Source: Triangularia verruculosa
Lineage: Eukaryota > Ascomycota > Sordariomycetes > Sordariales > Podosporaceae
Length of the DNA: 64,000 nucleotides
NCBI GenBank assembly: GCA_033296885.1
Contig: MU863963.1
Coordinates: 1-64,000, forward strand
Direction: 5' to 3'
In this document: positions 43,119 to 56,200 of the stretch, piece by piece
Numbering within the stretch: position 1 is the first letter of the stretch
Layout: every line of letters starts with the position of its first letter
Position numbers and translations under genes: made by a program
The notes under the pieces: model-generated
Databases searched by the model: none
What the model was told of the DNA's origin: nothing
The model's input: only the letters and a program-made list of their open reading frames with translations

Positions 43119-46100
43119 CTTGAAGGTATGAAACACAAGATTACGCCCGTTGGAAAGATTTCAGTGAAAAACCCGCGCTATCCTTGCGCCATGTGCTTCT
43201 GGTTTGAGATGTCGAGCACAAGCTCGGAATAGGAATTTGACCGGTGACGTAGACTTTTCGATGCTCGGCAACGACAGTTTTGCCGATCGGCGAAAGCGGG
43301 ACTTGTCCAGGCCGAGGGGTGTCTGATGGTCTGTGCACAAGCTACCATCAGCCTTGTAAGAGCGAGACTCGGCGCTGTCGGAGTTGGGTCCGGGCGGGTC
43401 GGGTGTAATGCATAATCTCCGCTTTGTTCTTGATGATGACTGTGACGGCGTGCGATGATGACTGGATCATGTTTTTGCGGGGGACAGCGCGATATCTCCG
43501 TTTCGCTCCGCTTTGATTGATCGCCGAGTGCCCGCTATGGTCGAGACTTACATGCTAGCAGGAGTGGATCGCCTACACTATGTAGAGAGCTGGGCCTAAG
43601 TCAACAACGACATCTCGGACGTAAGGCTTCTCCCACGTTTTCGATAAAAGGGCGTATGTGGTCCCTTTCCGTGAGCATGTCTAATTACATGTGTACTCGA
43701 TGCCGAGAAATCCGCGGTGACCAGCCGTTCATTCTGTAAGCGACACGCAGGAACGAAGCATTTCAAGAACTCGGCATTGATACTGTATTTTTCATTGACA
43801 AAGTATCCAAGAAGCTGGCAAACAGTGATGGGACTAACCCCGGGATGGCCCGGCGTCTGTGTGGGAGAAATGGAAGTGGATGACTGAGCCACATGTCCTC
43901 GACTACGACGTCTTTTCCCGTGTGTGCTACGGAACGAGGACCGTCAACGGACGGAATCGGGGAAGTGGGTGTCAGTTGACTCACGCCGAAAGTGCCGCAG
44001 ACAACAAGTCGGAATGGCATATGATAGCATCATGGACTTTGACGCCCCGGGCGAAAACCTGATGCATTTTTCGCTGAGATGGAAATTCCCTCGCTGCTAT
44101 TCCCGCATGACTTGCCTTGTTCCTATCGCGAGCCTTGTTGCCCTGCGTATTTTTCTCGCCGGCTGCACCCGCACCCGATCGTCAAGCACTGTACATCGCG
44201 GCAGATGTCCCGGGTGACCCCGCGGTGGCTTCGCATCTCCAAGTTGACTGACCGATGAGAATCAAGACCTCAGGGAAGGGGGTGTTCCTTGTCTCACCCC
44301 CCCCCACTGGTTACCGATCGCCAAAACATCACGAACTGGGCAATCGGTCACGGACTCAGGCCGGTCAGACACGCAAAGTCAGGATGATGAATGTCCCTTC
44401 ACCGCCGTGATATTAAATCGCTGCCTGGGCAAGCATATCGTAGTTCCCTTCCGCCTTTCTGCACCTGCATACGCAGTACACTGCCTCTCCTGTAGGGAAC
44501 GTAACATCTTGCTCTTGGGCAACAGTTACACAAGGCGACCAGTTCCTTTTCCCCATATTTGTGACGGGTTCCTAGTTTCCCGAGTCCCTGATCTCTCTAT
44601 CTCTCTCACGTAATCAATCATGTAGGGCTGAGTAGGTAACAGCGAGGACCTCTCATCATGATGCAAAGGACTTTTTTGTTTAACAATATTCATACAGACT
44701 ACCCTACCTACTGGATGGAGCTATGATTGACTACTGGTCAGTCGCACCGCAGTTGATGGGATCATGGCATCACGAGTATCAGGCCGAGAAAGTGTCCGGC
44801 CGGTTGCTTGATATGAGGTGAATATAGGTAAACGAACTGATCGTCTTGCACCCAGCCTCGGGATCCAGATCATGCCGTGATGCTGTGACGCGATCTCCAA
44901 TCCCAACAATCAGCAGGCCGGCTACCTTGACCAAGCAAGCCTCTCAAGACGAAAATTACAGGTCGATATAGGCGGTCTTTGACAATTCCTATTTTGACCC
45001 CTTGGATGGTGTTTCCACTAGGTCAACTGACGGGCCCTCCAACAGAAAAAAACCTGTAACCGTTTCACACCTGACCTAGAACTTGGTTGGGTGGTGAGGG
45101 CCCGCAAAGTGTGTCCCGATGATGCAATCCGTCTACCGTTGCCCTTACCCGCAACTGCTGCCGGACCCGGCAGTTTGGGGAAAAGGGTAGGGAAGGGTCG
45201 TCCGTTGTGGTCGTCGGGACGGTTTTGAATCGTCGGCGCCGCTGCATCGAAACACTCAGACCACGAACCACGCCGCCGCCGCCTCCACTATCGCCAACAT
45301 TTGATGTCGAAACCCCCGCATTTTTTGTTTCTATGTGAAAAAAGATCTCGTTTTGGCGCTGTCACGGAGCTACAACCTCAGGCAGGCTGTGGTGATACCG
45401 ACTGAGTGATTTACATGTCCATCTTGCTGGTCGACCGGGCGGTGGTGATACCCTCTCAGTCAATCTTGGCTTCATGTGCAAACCTCCGGTATCGTCCACA
45501 ACATTTTCATGATGGCAGTGCCACAATACAGCGGAAACCACCCGCCTGCACAAACTCAAGCACTTCTTCCCCCAAACAAGCAACGATTCTGTCCTGTGCA
45601 CAGCCCACCACTTTCACAACACAATACTCGGAATTTCCCCCTTTCTGTCCAAAAAAATCCAGACCCAGCTCTCTGGAAAAGTGGCTTTTCTGTGGCTGGC
45701 TCCAGCTCTCGATCCCGCCCCGTCAATTAACCTTCAAAAACGGCGAGCGCTGACTGGCCGGATTACGTTCCCAGTCCCCTTTAGCTCACAGCCCTACGAT
45801 GATGTTCGCTAACCCCTGCCGTTTCTGAACCCTTGAAGAGAAAAAACGGAAATACCGTACGGCGGGCGGTGTCCCGTTGAGAGATCTGACTCAGCTCTGC
45901 TTGAATGAATTCTGAATCCGATCTTTGGGGGGAGATTACCGTACGGTATCAAAGATACAGTAGTGTATGTGCCCCTGCGCAGTTGCGGTGAGACTTTCAC
46001 ATTTCAGGAGAGGGGAAAAACGCCAGCAAAGCAATGCGTTTGCAATTATTCCCAAAAGCTCCATATGATAATGCATTGCGATCAGATCGCTAATCGATAA

Positions 46101-48027
46101 TCTGACCGCCAACTCTCAACAATATTTGCTTTTGTCTCGGTAGTTGTTGTTGTTGCCAGCTCCCCCATTCTCATAACTGACAACTTACATGCTCTAGGGA
46201 TTTCCCTAATCGGAAGCACTCCCGAGTTGCCCCTAACTTCGACATATCAAATCAAAACAAAGACCGGATATCTCCCCGCCTCATCATACTCTATCTCCTG
46301 CTACCCTACCAGCATCGTTTACACCTCTGAAACAAAAACCTCAATCTGACACCGGCCACTCGGCCATTGAATCCCGGGTCCCCGGCCGGTGCAGCGGGTC
46401 TCGGGTCGCTTACCTCGACCGCTCGGAAAGCCGATCACGAAACATTCCCGTTCCCACCCACTCACTCCCTATCTCCATTCTCCACCAGCCCAGTCACAAA
46501 AAAAACGTGTGGAAAAAACTCCATCATTAAGAAACTGCTCTAATCCCAGTCCACGGGGAGCATCCCGGTTCAACCAATCCCATTTCCTCACCGCTATCGT
46601 CATCGCCCAACTCTTGGACAAAAAGATTTGACAACGCACAAAACAACAACAATTTCCAAAAGGTAAGGTTTGAAACCTAAGATTGCGGGGAAGATGCCTA
46701 GGTAGCGTCTTGTCATTGACGAGGGGAAAGAGAGACTTTTTGCACAGCTGGGCGGTCAGCTCACAGCCTCTTGTTCCAGTGTTCCATTAGTCTTTCAGGC
46801 AGCTACTTTTTTGCACTTTTGCTGCGGGGGGAGAGCTTGTTTTGGTAATTGTATCGTCTGTCTGTATCATCTGTAAAATTACCCCGGATCAAAAGTGCGT
46901 CGTCACCAAAGAGAAACCAATCCCGACCGAAGCGAAGCGAAGCTCAATCTCTCGCCCAAAAAACATCTTCGAAATCATACTTCCTCATTCCATCTCATAT
47001 AAAAATTTTTGTTGCCCAGGAGGCCAAGAAGGGACATTACATAGTGTAGAGATGGAATTTGTAAGTGATGTTGTAAAAGTCCTGGGGATCTGCCAAGATT
47101 CCAAGAAGAACCTGAAGTTCTACAGGGCGTTTTTGACAATTCTCCCACACACCCCGGGGTGGGGATAACGATTACGACGAGGGCATCGCTTTGGTGCGCG
47201 CGCCGGACCTTCGTTGTCGCCCGTTAGATCGACAATTCCGACATTTGGGATTGAGCGTGAATCATAACCAAACTTGCGCAAGTGCACGCCGGTCTCCCTT
47301 AGCATCATAGCCGCCGTTTTGACAAACTGTCCAAAAATTGAAAGTTCCATGCTTTTTTTGTCTCTCGTCAAAACTCCCCAAGACATTTTGTTAACCCCGA
47401 AGCCTAGCATCGCACGGGACTTCCAAAAAGGCGAGAAGCCGAGGTCCTATCTCCAAGCTTTTTTTGCAAGTCACGACCTACGTTTCCCGCGCGCCGATCC
47501 TCGGTTAGAATTGGCCTTCATTCGCATCGTCATGTCTCTAAACACATGCAATATTCAATTGAGACAAAAATGCACAAGCAAAAAAGAAGCAAGTGTGTGA
47601 TATGTAAAGTTTTTGATTTTTTATTTGAACTTGACACTCTACCCGTAGGGAGCGAAACAAGTCCTCTCGATGGTAAATAATAAATAATACTAAGTATGAG
47701 TGTGGTGGTAGTTGTTGTTGTGACCCTGATTTCGTTTCTGCTTTCCTCCCATTGCATCATGCATTCCCGATTTCCATTTCCATTTCCTTTCCTATCATTC
47801 GAGAAAAAAAGAAAAAGATGATAATGATGCCCGCTGTGTGTCTCTTCAAGACTTTTTGTTTCGTAAAATCCTCGCTCGCTTATGAAAATTCCAATGTTTG
47901 ACCCAAAGAAAATAAGTAATGACGCCGCTGCTTGTAGTGGTATCATTGTGGTAGTGTTGAGATGTTTCTCTCAGAAAAACGCCGGCCCATGCAAATGATG
48001 ACAAGAAGGGGAAGACTAGGGAGCTTT
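43119..48027. other. 4.9 kb gene-poor region upstream of IBA57
   Basis: No gene supported. All open frames are short and overlap others on both strands without domain-like sequence. Visible items: a 12-base perfect palindrome TACCGTACGGTA (45937-45948) with a related ACCGTACGG at 45854-45862, CCTAGG at 46697-46702, and GAA/AAAG-rich patches near 47800. It contains the IBA57 promoter at the left end and the 3' flank of the ECM13-like gene at the right end. Confidence 0.45.
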
Positions 48028-48858
48028 CTAGTACACCGATATCCTCGCCGCATTTCTCGGTGGGAGGTAGAATCCCTCCTCGTAAAAGGCATCCTTGTCC
48101 CCGTGTCCCGTCGCACCGTGTATCGTTGTGCTCTTCTTGTCGTCAAATGCGGGTAGCATGGTTGTTGGTGGTGATGGTGGCATGGACGATTCGTCGTCGG
48201 TAGTGGAATCGGAATCGTCGAGGAGCTCTGGCGGGGATGATGGTGATGGTGAGCCAGAGTGGGAGGGTGTTCTTTGGAGGGCGAGGTGGTTGTAGTCCTC
48301 CTCGTCGTCCATGTCGTAGTCCTCCTCTTCGTCTTGGTAGTTGTAGCCCTTGGGTGGGAGCATACTGGTGTGCGAAGGTATCCTTCTAAGGGCAACGACT
48401 GCATCGGCCATCTCAACGTCCTCGTCGAATTCGTCGTCTTCCTCCTCGTCGTAGCTGCAGTCTGAGTCTGAATCAGAGTCGGAGCCGGCGTCCTCGACCC
48501 TCCAGTCGTGCTCGGGCTCCTCGACAGAGTCGGCCCATTGGATGTGGCGGTCGTTGTAGCTGTGAGCTGGTGGTGTGCTCTGGGTGGCGCCGCGGACGGA
48601 TTGGTAGAACCATGATTCTTGTTCTCTCTCGGCATCGGCGAGCTCTAGCATGAGGGAGTCGAGGAGGTTGGCGTGTCCAACGAGCAGGCGGAGGTTGTGA
48701 TCAGGGCGGGCAGCCTCGGAGGAGAGCTTGGCCCGGGCCCTGTGGGCGAGCAGGTATGTCTGGGCAATCGACATTCTGGGGCTCTTTCTGAGGTGGAATG
48801 GCGATGGAGAAGCTGGGTAGACTGATTGTGTGGTGGAGGAGGGTTGAGAAAAAGTCAT
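48028..48858 (-). CDS. ECM13-like fungal protein of unknown function
   Basis: Single exon of 276 residues. The conserved part is N-terminal: RMSIAQTYLLAHRARAKLS followed by HNLRLLVGHANLLDSLMLEL, which I recognise from the yeast Ecm13/YJR115W pair and their filamentous relatives. The rest is low-complexity: an acidic block with SDSDSDSD and EEEDDEFDEDVE, then Ser/Pro-rich sequence and two similar short motifs (LRRIPSHTS, LQRTPSHSG) that could be phosphorylation sites. A C-terminal YEEGFYLPPRNAARISVY end is compact and probably conserved. No signal peptide or membrane segment. Biochemical role unknown. Confidence 0.7.
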   Translation of the reverse strand: MTFSQPSSTTQSVYPASPSPFHLRKSPRMSIAQTYLLAHRARAKLSSEAARPDHNLRLLVGHANLLDSLMLELADAEREQESWFYQSVRGATQSTPPAHSYNDRHIQWADSVEEPEHDWRVEDAGSDSDSDSDCSYDEEEDDEFDEDVEMADAVVALRRIPSHTSMLPPKGYNYQDEEEDYDMDDEEDYNHLALQRTPSHSGSPSPSSPPELLDDSDSTTDDESSMPPSPPTTMLPAFDDKKSTTIHGATGHGDKDAFYEEGFYLPPRNAARISVY

Positions 48859-51800
48859 TTTGTAGTCGGGCTGCTGACAGCAGCAGGCTTCCCTAATATT
48901 TGTTGCTTCTGGCGTATTTTCTTGTGAGTCAAGGCACCGACGAGCCGATTCCGGCTGGGGACCCAGTATTGATAAGTGCAGGGTCGGGGGTGGGAGGAGC
49001 GGGTGGAGAGGGGTGGGGATAGGCTAGGCTGTCCTCAAAGTCCTCAGGGAGTCAAAGTTCTCAAAAGTGTCTGAAGTAGATCTGGAGAGAGAGAAATAAG
49101 GCTCTTGAAGATTGACACTTGATCTGGCGGAGGAACGGAGACCTCAGAGGGGCGGGCGTGCTCCTTTTGTAAATGTCGCTTGACCGTCTGTTGGTGTTCG
49201 GCTCCGTCCAAGACACCGCAGGGTCACCAGCGAATGTATCATCCGCAGCAGCTGACAAAAAAACCGAGAGTCCGACACCCCAGTCCGCCCGCTTCCCGTG
49301 CATACCCTTGCAGGTTAGAGGAACGCGGCCTTAACCACGCCTCACCGCCGTATACTAAGGGTATTTTACCAATACCAACTGTTACAGAACCGGGCCAACG
49401 CCTGTGTCTCCAAACAACCTGCCACGCATGTCCATGTCTTGATGCCTTGCCCTCCGACGTGGCCCTTTTACTTGCGCAACAATACGCTCTCGATTGATTG
49501 ACGTGCTCTGGGGTGTTTGGCACGTCTGGGCATAACAACTGGACCCAATTCCGGACGCATGTCATTTTCCATTCTCCAATATCCGATCTCCGATGGAGAT
49601 GGAGATGGAGATGGAGATGGAGATGGTAATGGAGATGGTGCTATCATGGATGATGTGATGTCGCTAGGAGATCATAGATCAGTGATTAGTAACCCCGCAT
49701 CCGATCGGATGGAGCAAATAACAGGCGGAGAGTTTCGCCTTTCTACTATCGGCTTCTGCTATAACCGTGTTTACGGCATTGAGAGGTTATCTAATCAACG
49801 CAAGCCGTCTTTCTCACATAGAGTCGGAGCCTTGATTTCTAATGGTTCCGGCATAGAGTCATTTTATGACTTTGTCATCCGCAGCACCAGGACAAGGCAG
49901 CGAGGCACCGAGAGAGCCAAGCCAACCCCCAATCGACCCCCCCTTTTTACCCCTCGGCAACAATCCACGTCATGAGCCAACGACTCGACACGACGACACG
50001 ACGACCACCGCATCACCAACCACTTTGCTATCACACATCACATTGGCAGATTGGGTAGGTGGGCAGACGACAGACAGCGAGGCCCTAAGACGCCCTGTCT
50101 TGAACGAATTGAGCCCAGAACGGCACTCGGTAAACGCGCATATGGTGGCATACCAGCGCGCTGCATTGTCGATAACAGGATCCCGCGGGCACGGAGACGG
50201 CACCACTATCTGCGCAGTACACACAAGGGCAGAACAGAGATTGTTGAGAGCAGCACCCCGTCTCAGTCATCTTCATGCCCTGGCCGCATGCAATTCGTCG
50301 GCTCGTTAACCCACGGTAGCATTTGCCCTATCCGTATGCACGGAACCACCACAGCACTTTCGCAATTTACCCCAGATGGGACACACAAGCCATCAAACAC
50401 CGCCTCATCGTCTATGTAATACCAGCGGTGTATGAGATGAATCATGAAGAGTTTTGCATTGTCAAAGGGCTGTCCGACACAACAAGAGTAACTAAACCCC
50501 GAGGCCCATTCGCAGTCCTAAAGGGCACACGACACACACATCGCAGGACTTTTGCACCGCCCCCGATAAACGTGCAACGGGACGGGACAATTCTCTCATT
50601 CCTCGTTCTCCTCCCCCGCACAGTTTCTTTCTCATCAGTGGACAAAAGGCCGCGAACGCCGCACACTTTACAACGCGGCCAAGACCGTTCTTGGCACGGG
50701 ATTCAGGTCCTGATTCGTCCCCCATGGCCCCCACAGATAGGGCTGATAGACATCTCGGGGTCCAAGGGGAAAGGTAAAACCGCAACCACCACCACAAACC
50801 AGTAACCGTGAGGCACAGCCCGTGAGACCCGTGGAGCCCGAGCGAGAAAACCACATGGCGGCGCCGGCGGCGTTGGATTATTGCCGGGGCAGCTGCTGCA
50901 GCTGATGGAGATGACCGTCTACCCGGGACGGCGATGGGCGGGGAGCACGAAATCACGACATTGCGGGCATCACAGCATCATGGTTTGATTCAGGGCCAAG
51001 GCTGAGCTCACAGGCCACAGGCACAGAGTACCACGGGTCGGGTCTGCATGAAGTGATCGTATCTGGTATCGTATCTACCGCCAGTTATCACCGATTCACC
51101 GATTACGACTATGATCAACACAATTGGAAATCCGAGCAAGTGCTGACTACAACGACGATCCAAAGGCAACGTTAACCTTCCCGATAATTTACTCCGGACC
51201 CCCAACAACTTGATGCCCAAAGGTTATATCAAATTGTTTAGGCGTCAGCCTGGTATCATCAACTTGCAACACTGGTAAGATAGGCATCATGAAAAACCTC
51301 CAGTTCAAACCACAAACCATGTTTCTCGCGCTGTTGCGTTCTTCTCACTTTGCCTAGCAGTAGAGTAACAGCACTAGTATACGAGCCTGAGTACCACCCT
51401 CTTTCCCTTTCCACAAAAGTACTACCGAACCGCGACCGCGAGCGCGCTGCCCGCGGGTATCTGTAATGTTGCAGTCAGGGCAGTGCTGTGCCTCGCAACT
51501 CAACCAATCATCTTCTCTCTTCAATCCTCAGGCAGCCAGGACGGTAATACCGCACCAGAGTGCCAGTCTGTCGGTGCCGCGCCGCCGCCTTACAGCATAC
51601 ATTACTACCTACTCGTTCGCAAAATGGAAGGAGGATGGAAGGTTTGGAATGCTTCCATGTTTCCATGCATGGGCGTATCCCGTCCATCCTCCAACCTCCC
51701 TGGTGGGATTGCCGAAAGTACTGTATGTCTCGCGCAATGGTTCCGTTTTGGGCCGGGGTTGTGTGGTAGAGATGAGTGGTCCAGAAACAAGGTGAGGAAT

Positions 51801-53257
51801 GCTGAAAGTGCTGATAAGTGGAGAGGTGAAAGGGGAGGTTGTTTCACTACGGATGCGGTCCGATGCGTGGTGTAGTGTAATAGTCGTGTTCCAGCGAGCT
51901 GGGTCAGGAACGGAATGGTGGCTGGAATGTGTGGGAGCGGAAGATGCAGATGGCGGTGGCTGGCTGTCTGTGTGAGCTGGAACCGACTGGCTGGTGAGGG
52001 ATGGGACGCGGAGAGAAAGCGATAGGTTGAGGTGAGGATAGGGGGACCCTACCCGTAGTACGGAATGCTCACCTATGAAAGGCTCGAGGAGGCCGCTGGG
52101 TGGTTACATAGTGCATTGGTTGATGTCGATTATTAAGAGAGGATGACTAACTTTATGATTACATGTCCATCTATCTTATTGGTATGCTGTATTGTACGCC
52201 GTCGTGTTCTGAATGCTTCTGGATACCACCTAGGTAGACACTCGATCACAATCAGCTGCTTTTCCATGCAATCCAGGCATTTGATGGTCTTGACGCTACC
52301 TAGGTATGCTGACCGACCTCCAATATACTGAAGCTTAATGCGACTGGATAACCTATTGAGCGCAGATGGACTCCTGTCGAGCAGATTTACCTTGAACATA
52401 AATGCATAGGTCAAGACTACACAGTGTCGGTTAAAAGCTTCCACATACACACATAGGGCTTCTACTCAAGACTAGTAGTAGGCCTTTCTCTTGGTAAAGA
52501 TGGTGTCTAAAAGTTGTTGGGCCATAAGAGCGGCCCGGAATGCTCTAAGCCAGCCTCAACAGTAGCTGTCATGTCGATATGCCCTATAGAGAGATACAGC
52601 TCTCGTTGGGCACAACGCCCAGGGTTCGTCAGCTTGTTGTGAAGCTGTCCAGTCATGAAAGCAATTTCATCGTGGAAGATGGCTTTGTGTACCTACAAAC
52701 AAGTAAATGGCTTTTATTGCTGCCAGTGTCTCCAACTTGACAAATGTACTCGATACACGGGCAAAAGTAGCGACGTCAACCCCCCTCACACCACGCAATT
52801 CGGCAGTCCCCTGTATCTCTCCACTCCTTATTTCCCTTTGCCAACTCCAACAGCGATCAAGCGGTTAGAACCTAGCCTGGGCCAGAAACCCAGAGGAAGG
52901 AAACTGGAAGACTCAGTGAAATAAAGTAGCAAGCACGTCACGGCCATTTGGAATATGTCGCAAGGAGACACTACAAACAAAATAATTCATCTTCCAGAAA
53001 AACACATCTATCATTTACAACCACCTTCCTATTCAACTCCCCTTCCTAGGTATCCCAACAAAAAGTAATCCCAAACGCCTCCAGCCCCCATGATAATCCA
53101 CACATACTCATAACCCAAACAATCCCTTTATCTCATCAAAACCATTCACCATCCCCCATTGGCCCTGGTTTGTATCCATCCTATCAATATGAAAAAGAAG
53201 AAAAACGCCAACCAACATCCCTATACTCCAACATCATTTCCCAATCCCACACTTTAT
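48859..53257. other. 4.4 kb gene-poor region
   Basis: No gene supported. Open frames to about 160 codons occur on both strands with overlapping, compositionally biased translations. A GGAGAT hexamer array lies at 49593-49638 (listed separately). Three CCTAGGTA sites lie at 52229, 52299 and 53045. The left end is the ECM13-like promoter and the right end the separase 3' flank. Confidence 0.45.
49593..49638. repeat. GGAGAT hexanucleotide array
   Basis: About seven near-perfect hexamer units (GATGGA register) with one TAATGG variant near the end. Intergenic. Confidence 0.9.
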
Positions 53258-56200
53258 TCACTCTCCCCTCCAAGCATAAACCGGCACCCCATAAACCACC
53301 ACCCCGGCCGCAGTAACATACCTAAACCTACAACCCCCCTCCCTCGCCTCCGCCACCGCCTCAACCAAACTCCTCTTCTTTGCTTCATCACTCCTCCTAG
53401 CCTTCCCCGTACTCCGCCCCTTCCCATCATTTTCCACCGCACCCTTAGGCAGCACCCCCCACGTCTCCAGCATCCGCCCAGCAAACCGATCGATATCTCT
53501 ATCTGTTACATCCCACAGGGTGCCAACGACAGCCGGACTACCACTCAACATGTAATTCCACGCCGGACCAGAGGGCTCAAACTCCCCTGCTTCCGTCAAC
53601 GCGGCGCTGGAACAGCCCATGAGGAGAACAGCAGCCTTGCAGCGGTCCAGCCGGCGAATGGTCCGGCCGCGGATATACTGTGCTCCAGACCCGTGCCCAA
53701 AATACAGCAGCAAGTCTTTATCAGACAGGAACCCTTCGAATTCCGGTTCTGTCGGAGGGCGGGAGATGATGCTCTCAAACTCCTTCAGGTGTGCTGCCAG
53801 CGGTGGCCCAAACGTAGCCTGCGTATTCGCCAAATCAGACGACGGGTTCAGGATATACGCCCCTTTTGTTCCCGACAGCGAAAAGTCAATATGATGCCCC
53901 TCGACCTCCTTCTCCCCAGAACACTGCCGCTGCTCCAAAATCAATCTCCTGAGACAGGCCAAACTCGGCATTCGGGAGATAGCCAGCCCCTGCATACACG
54001 GCAGCGACTCCCAGGGAAAAACATGCAACGCCTTATCCAACAACAAAACCGTATGCATCCCCGTATCCATTCCCACCCCAGACCCGCCCTCAGCAGCAGC
54101 GTGATGATACCCAACCAGCGCATCAAACGTCTCCACCACCATCGAGTCAAAGTCAATCTCATCATACGCGTTCCTCTCCCCGTGGAACTGTAAAATATCC
54201 ACGACAAAGTACAGCAAATCCGTCAGCTCGTCGTCAAAATCCGTCCCCGGCTCCGTCGCGTCTCCCAACCCGATAAACAACTCCAGGATATTCAAATCAA
54301 GCTGAACCTTGTGCGCCGTCGCAGCCTTGTTCTTCTTTCCCCTGACCTGTCTTCTCGACGGCAGGTGTTTATCCATCATGGCCAGAAAACTCTTTTGAAA
54401 CTTTGCCAGTAGGTCTGCTCGCCTTGAGTGCTGCGAGAATATCCCTCTGAACCCCCCCAGCCAAATCTGCTCGATGTTTTCCAAGAGTTCTTTGAGCCGA
54501 GAGTCAAGCGCCTCCCTTGCATTCCACCACTCCGTCTTTGCGCCCTTGGCGTTCATGTCCTTTGCGCTGTGGCACGTGGCGTTGATCTGTTTGATGATAT
54601 CCAGCAGCTCCGACCTCCCCTGCTGGAAGTTGAAGACGTCGCTGTCTGCATCCCGGGATGTCGCTCTTTCCAACGGGAGGCGAATGACAAAGGGGTTTTG
54701 GCCTGCTTGGAGTTTGGTGATGCACAGGTCTTGGTTGCCCTCGCTAAGCGCAATCGAGATGACGTTCCAGTTCTTGGGCACAATGTCGATGTAATCCCGC
54801 TGAACTTTGTGTAAATCTAATGTGAATCCGAGGCTGGATCGACGGGATGTGACGGACTGGAGTGCCGGGGGCCACTCGGTGCCGTCGTGTCGGGGAGCGT
54901 GTTTCTCTTGGATCACGGCCTTTCGCTCGCGTCTCCAGATGAGGTTTCTGGCGAGTTCGACAGAGTAGGAGGTTTGAGCAGAGTGGATCGTTGCCTTGGT
55001 TTTGGAGGAGGAAGTAGCTGTGAGGAAGAGTCCGACGTGTTGGAGCATGCCGGAGATTTTGTGGATGAGAGCTGAGTCTCCGCTCTTGGAGGCAATAGAG
55101 TGGGCTTCCAGAAGATGGTCGTGGGCTTCTCTTAGGTTGTCGACGTAGACACCTTGGGATAGGTCTTTGGTGGCCTCGCCCTTGCAGGCAGTACGCACAC
55201 CCTTCTTAGGTGACGGGGCTGCCTTCATAGGTGAGGACTGTAACCCGGCGACCTTCTCCATGCCGAGAAGAGCCGGGAAAGAAATGGTAGAGTCCTGGAT
55301 AACAGAAAAGACCGGGTCTTGGGCCATCTGCTCCATGCTCATGCCCAACAAGCACGACGCCATCGCCAGTTGTCGAGTAGGCAGCAGATCCGAAGACTTG
55401 ACGCTCGTAGCAGTAGCAGCTTCACTCAACATACTCTGAGCACCAGCCCACTCCTTCTGCTTCAGCATCAACACCGCCTTCTGCACCAAAATCGAAGCCC
55501 TCAACTTCGCCAACTGCGCATCCTCAACAACCACAGCCACCGGCTCCGGCGTCGTCGGCACCACCTTCACCGGCGCCGGCCTCGCCTTCGTAGCAGCAGC
55601 CCTCGCCCCCGCAGCCCCCGTCTTCCTCACCGGCTTCTTCACCCCACTCGCCACCACCTTCCTCCCACCCCCTCCCCTCACCGGCTTCGCATCTTCAATC
55701 TTCAACTTCTCCATCTTCTCCTCAATCCCCTTCGTCGTCGCCGGCATCAAACTGTTAACAATACCCTCCGCCCTCTCCAAAAGCCACTCCCCCCCCTTCA
55801 AATTCCCCACCCCAACACAAATCTCACTCAACCTAACCGCCAACACCCCCGCCCCATACCACCCCCCCTGTTGTTCCCCCCCCACCGCCTCCGTAAACAA
55901 CCCCGTCGCCTGCCCCAGCATCTCCTGCGCCTTCTCAACCCCCCCCGCCTTCCAATTCAACTCCCCTATCCACCCTTGCACCAAGCTATTATAAAACTCA
56001 CTATTCACCTGCCCCGCCATCTTGGCTGCTTGCTCCGCGTAGTACATCGTCTCTTGAAAAAGTCCCAGGTGAGCGTACACCGACGACAGCCTCAGCACAT
56101 TCCGGAATAACCCGTAAAACATCCTCCAAAAGGCTGGCCCGGCAGGAGGTGTAGTTGACGTCGCAAGGGTGGTGATGTCAGCGGTCGAGACGTTAATGCT

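Noticed and set aside
49517..50956. Several frames of 105-160 codons on both strands
   Set aside because: All overlap one another and have Arg/Thr/His-rich translations, and one includes the GGAGAT array. None has splice partners or domains.
55319..56110. 263-codon plus-strand Arg/Pro/His-rich frame
   Set aside because: Antisense shadow of separase with pure compositional bias.
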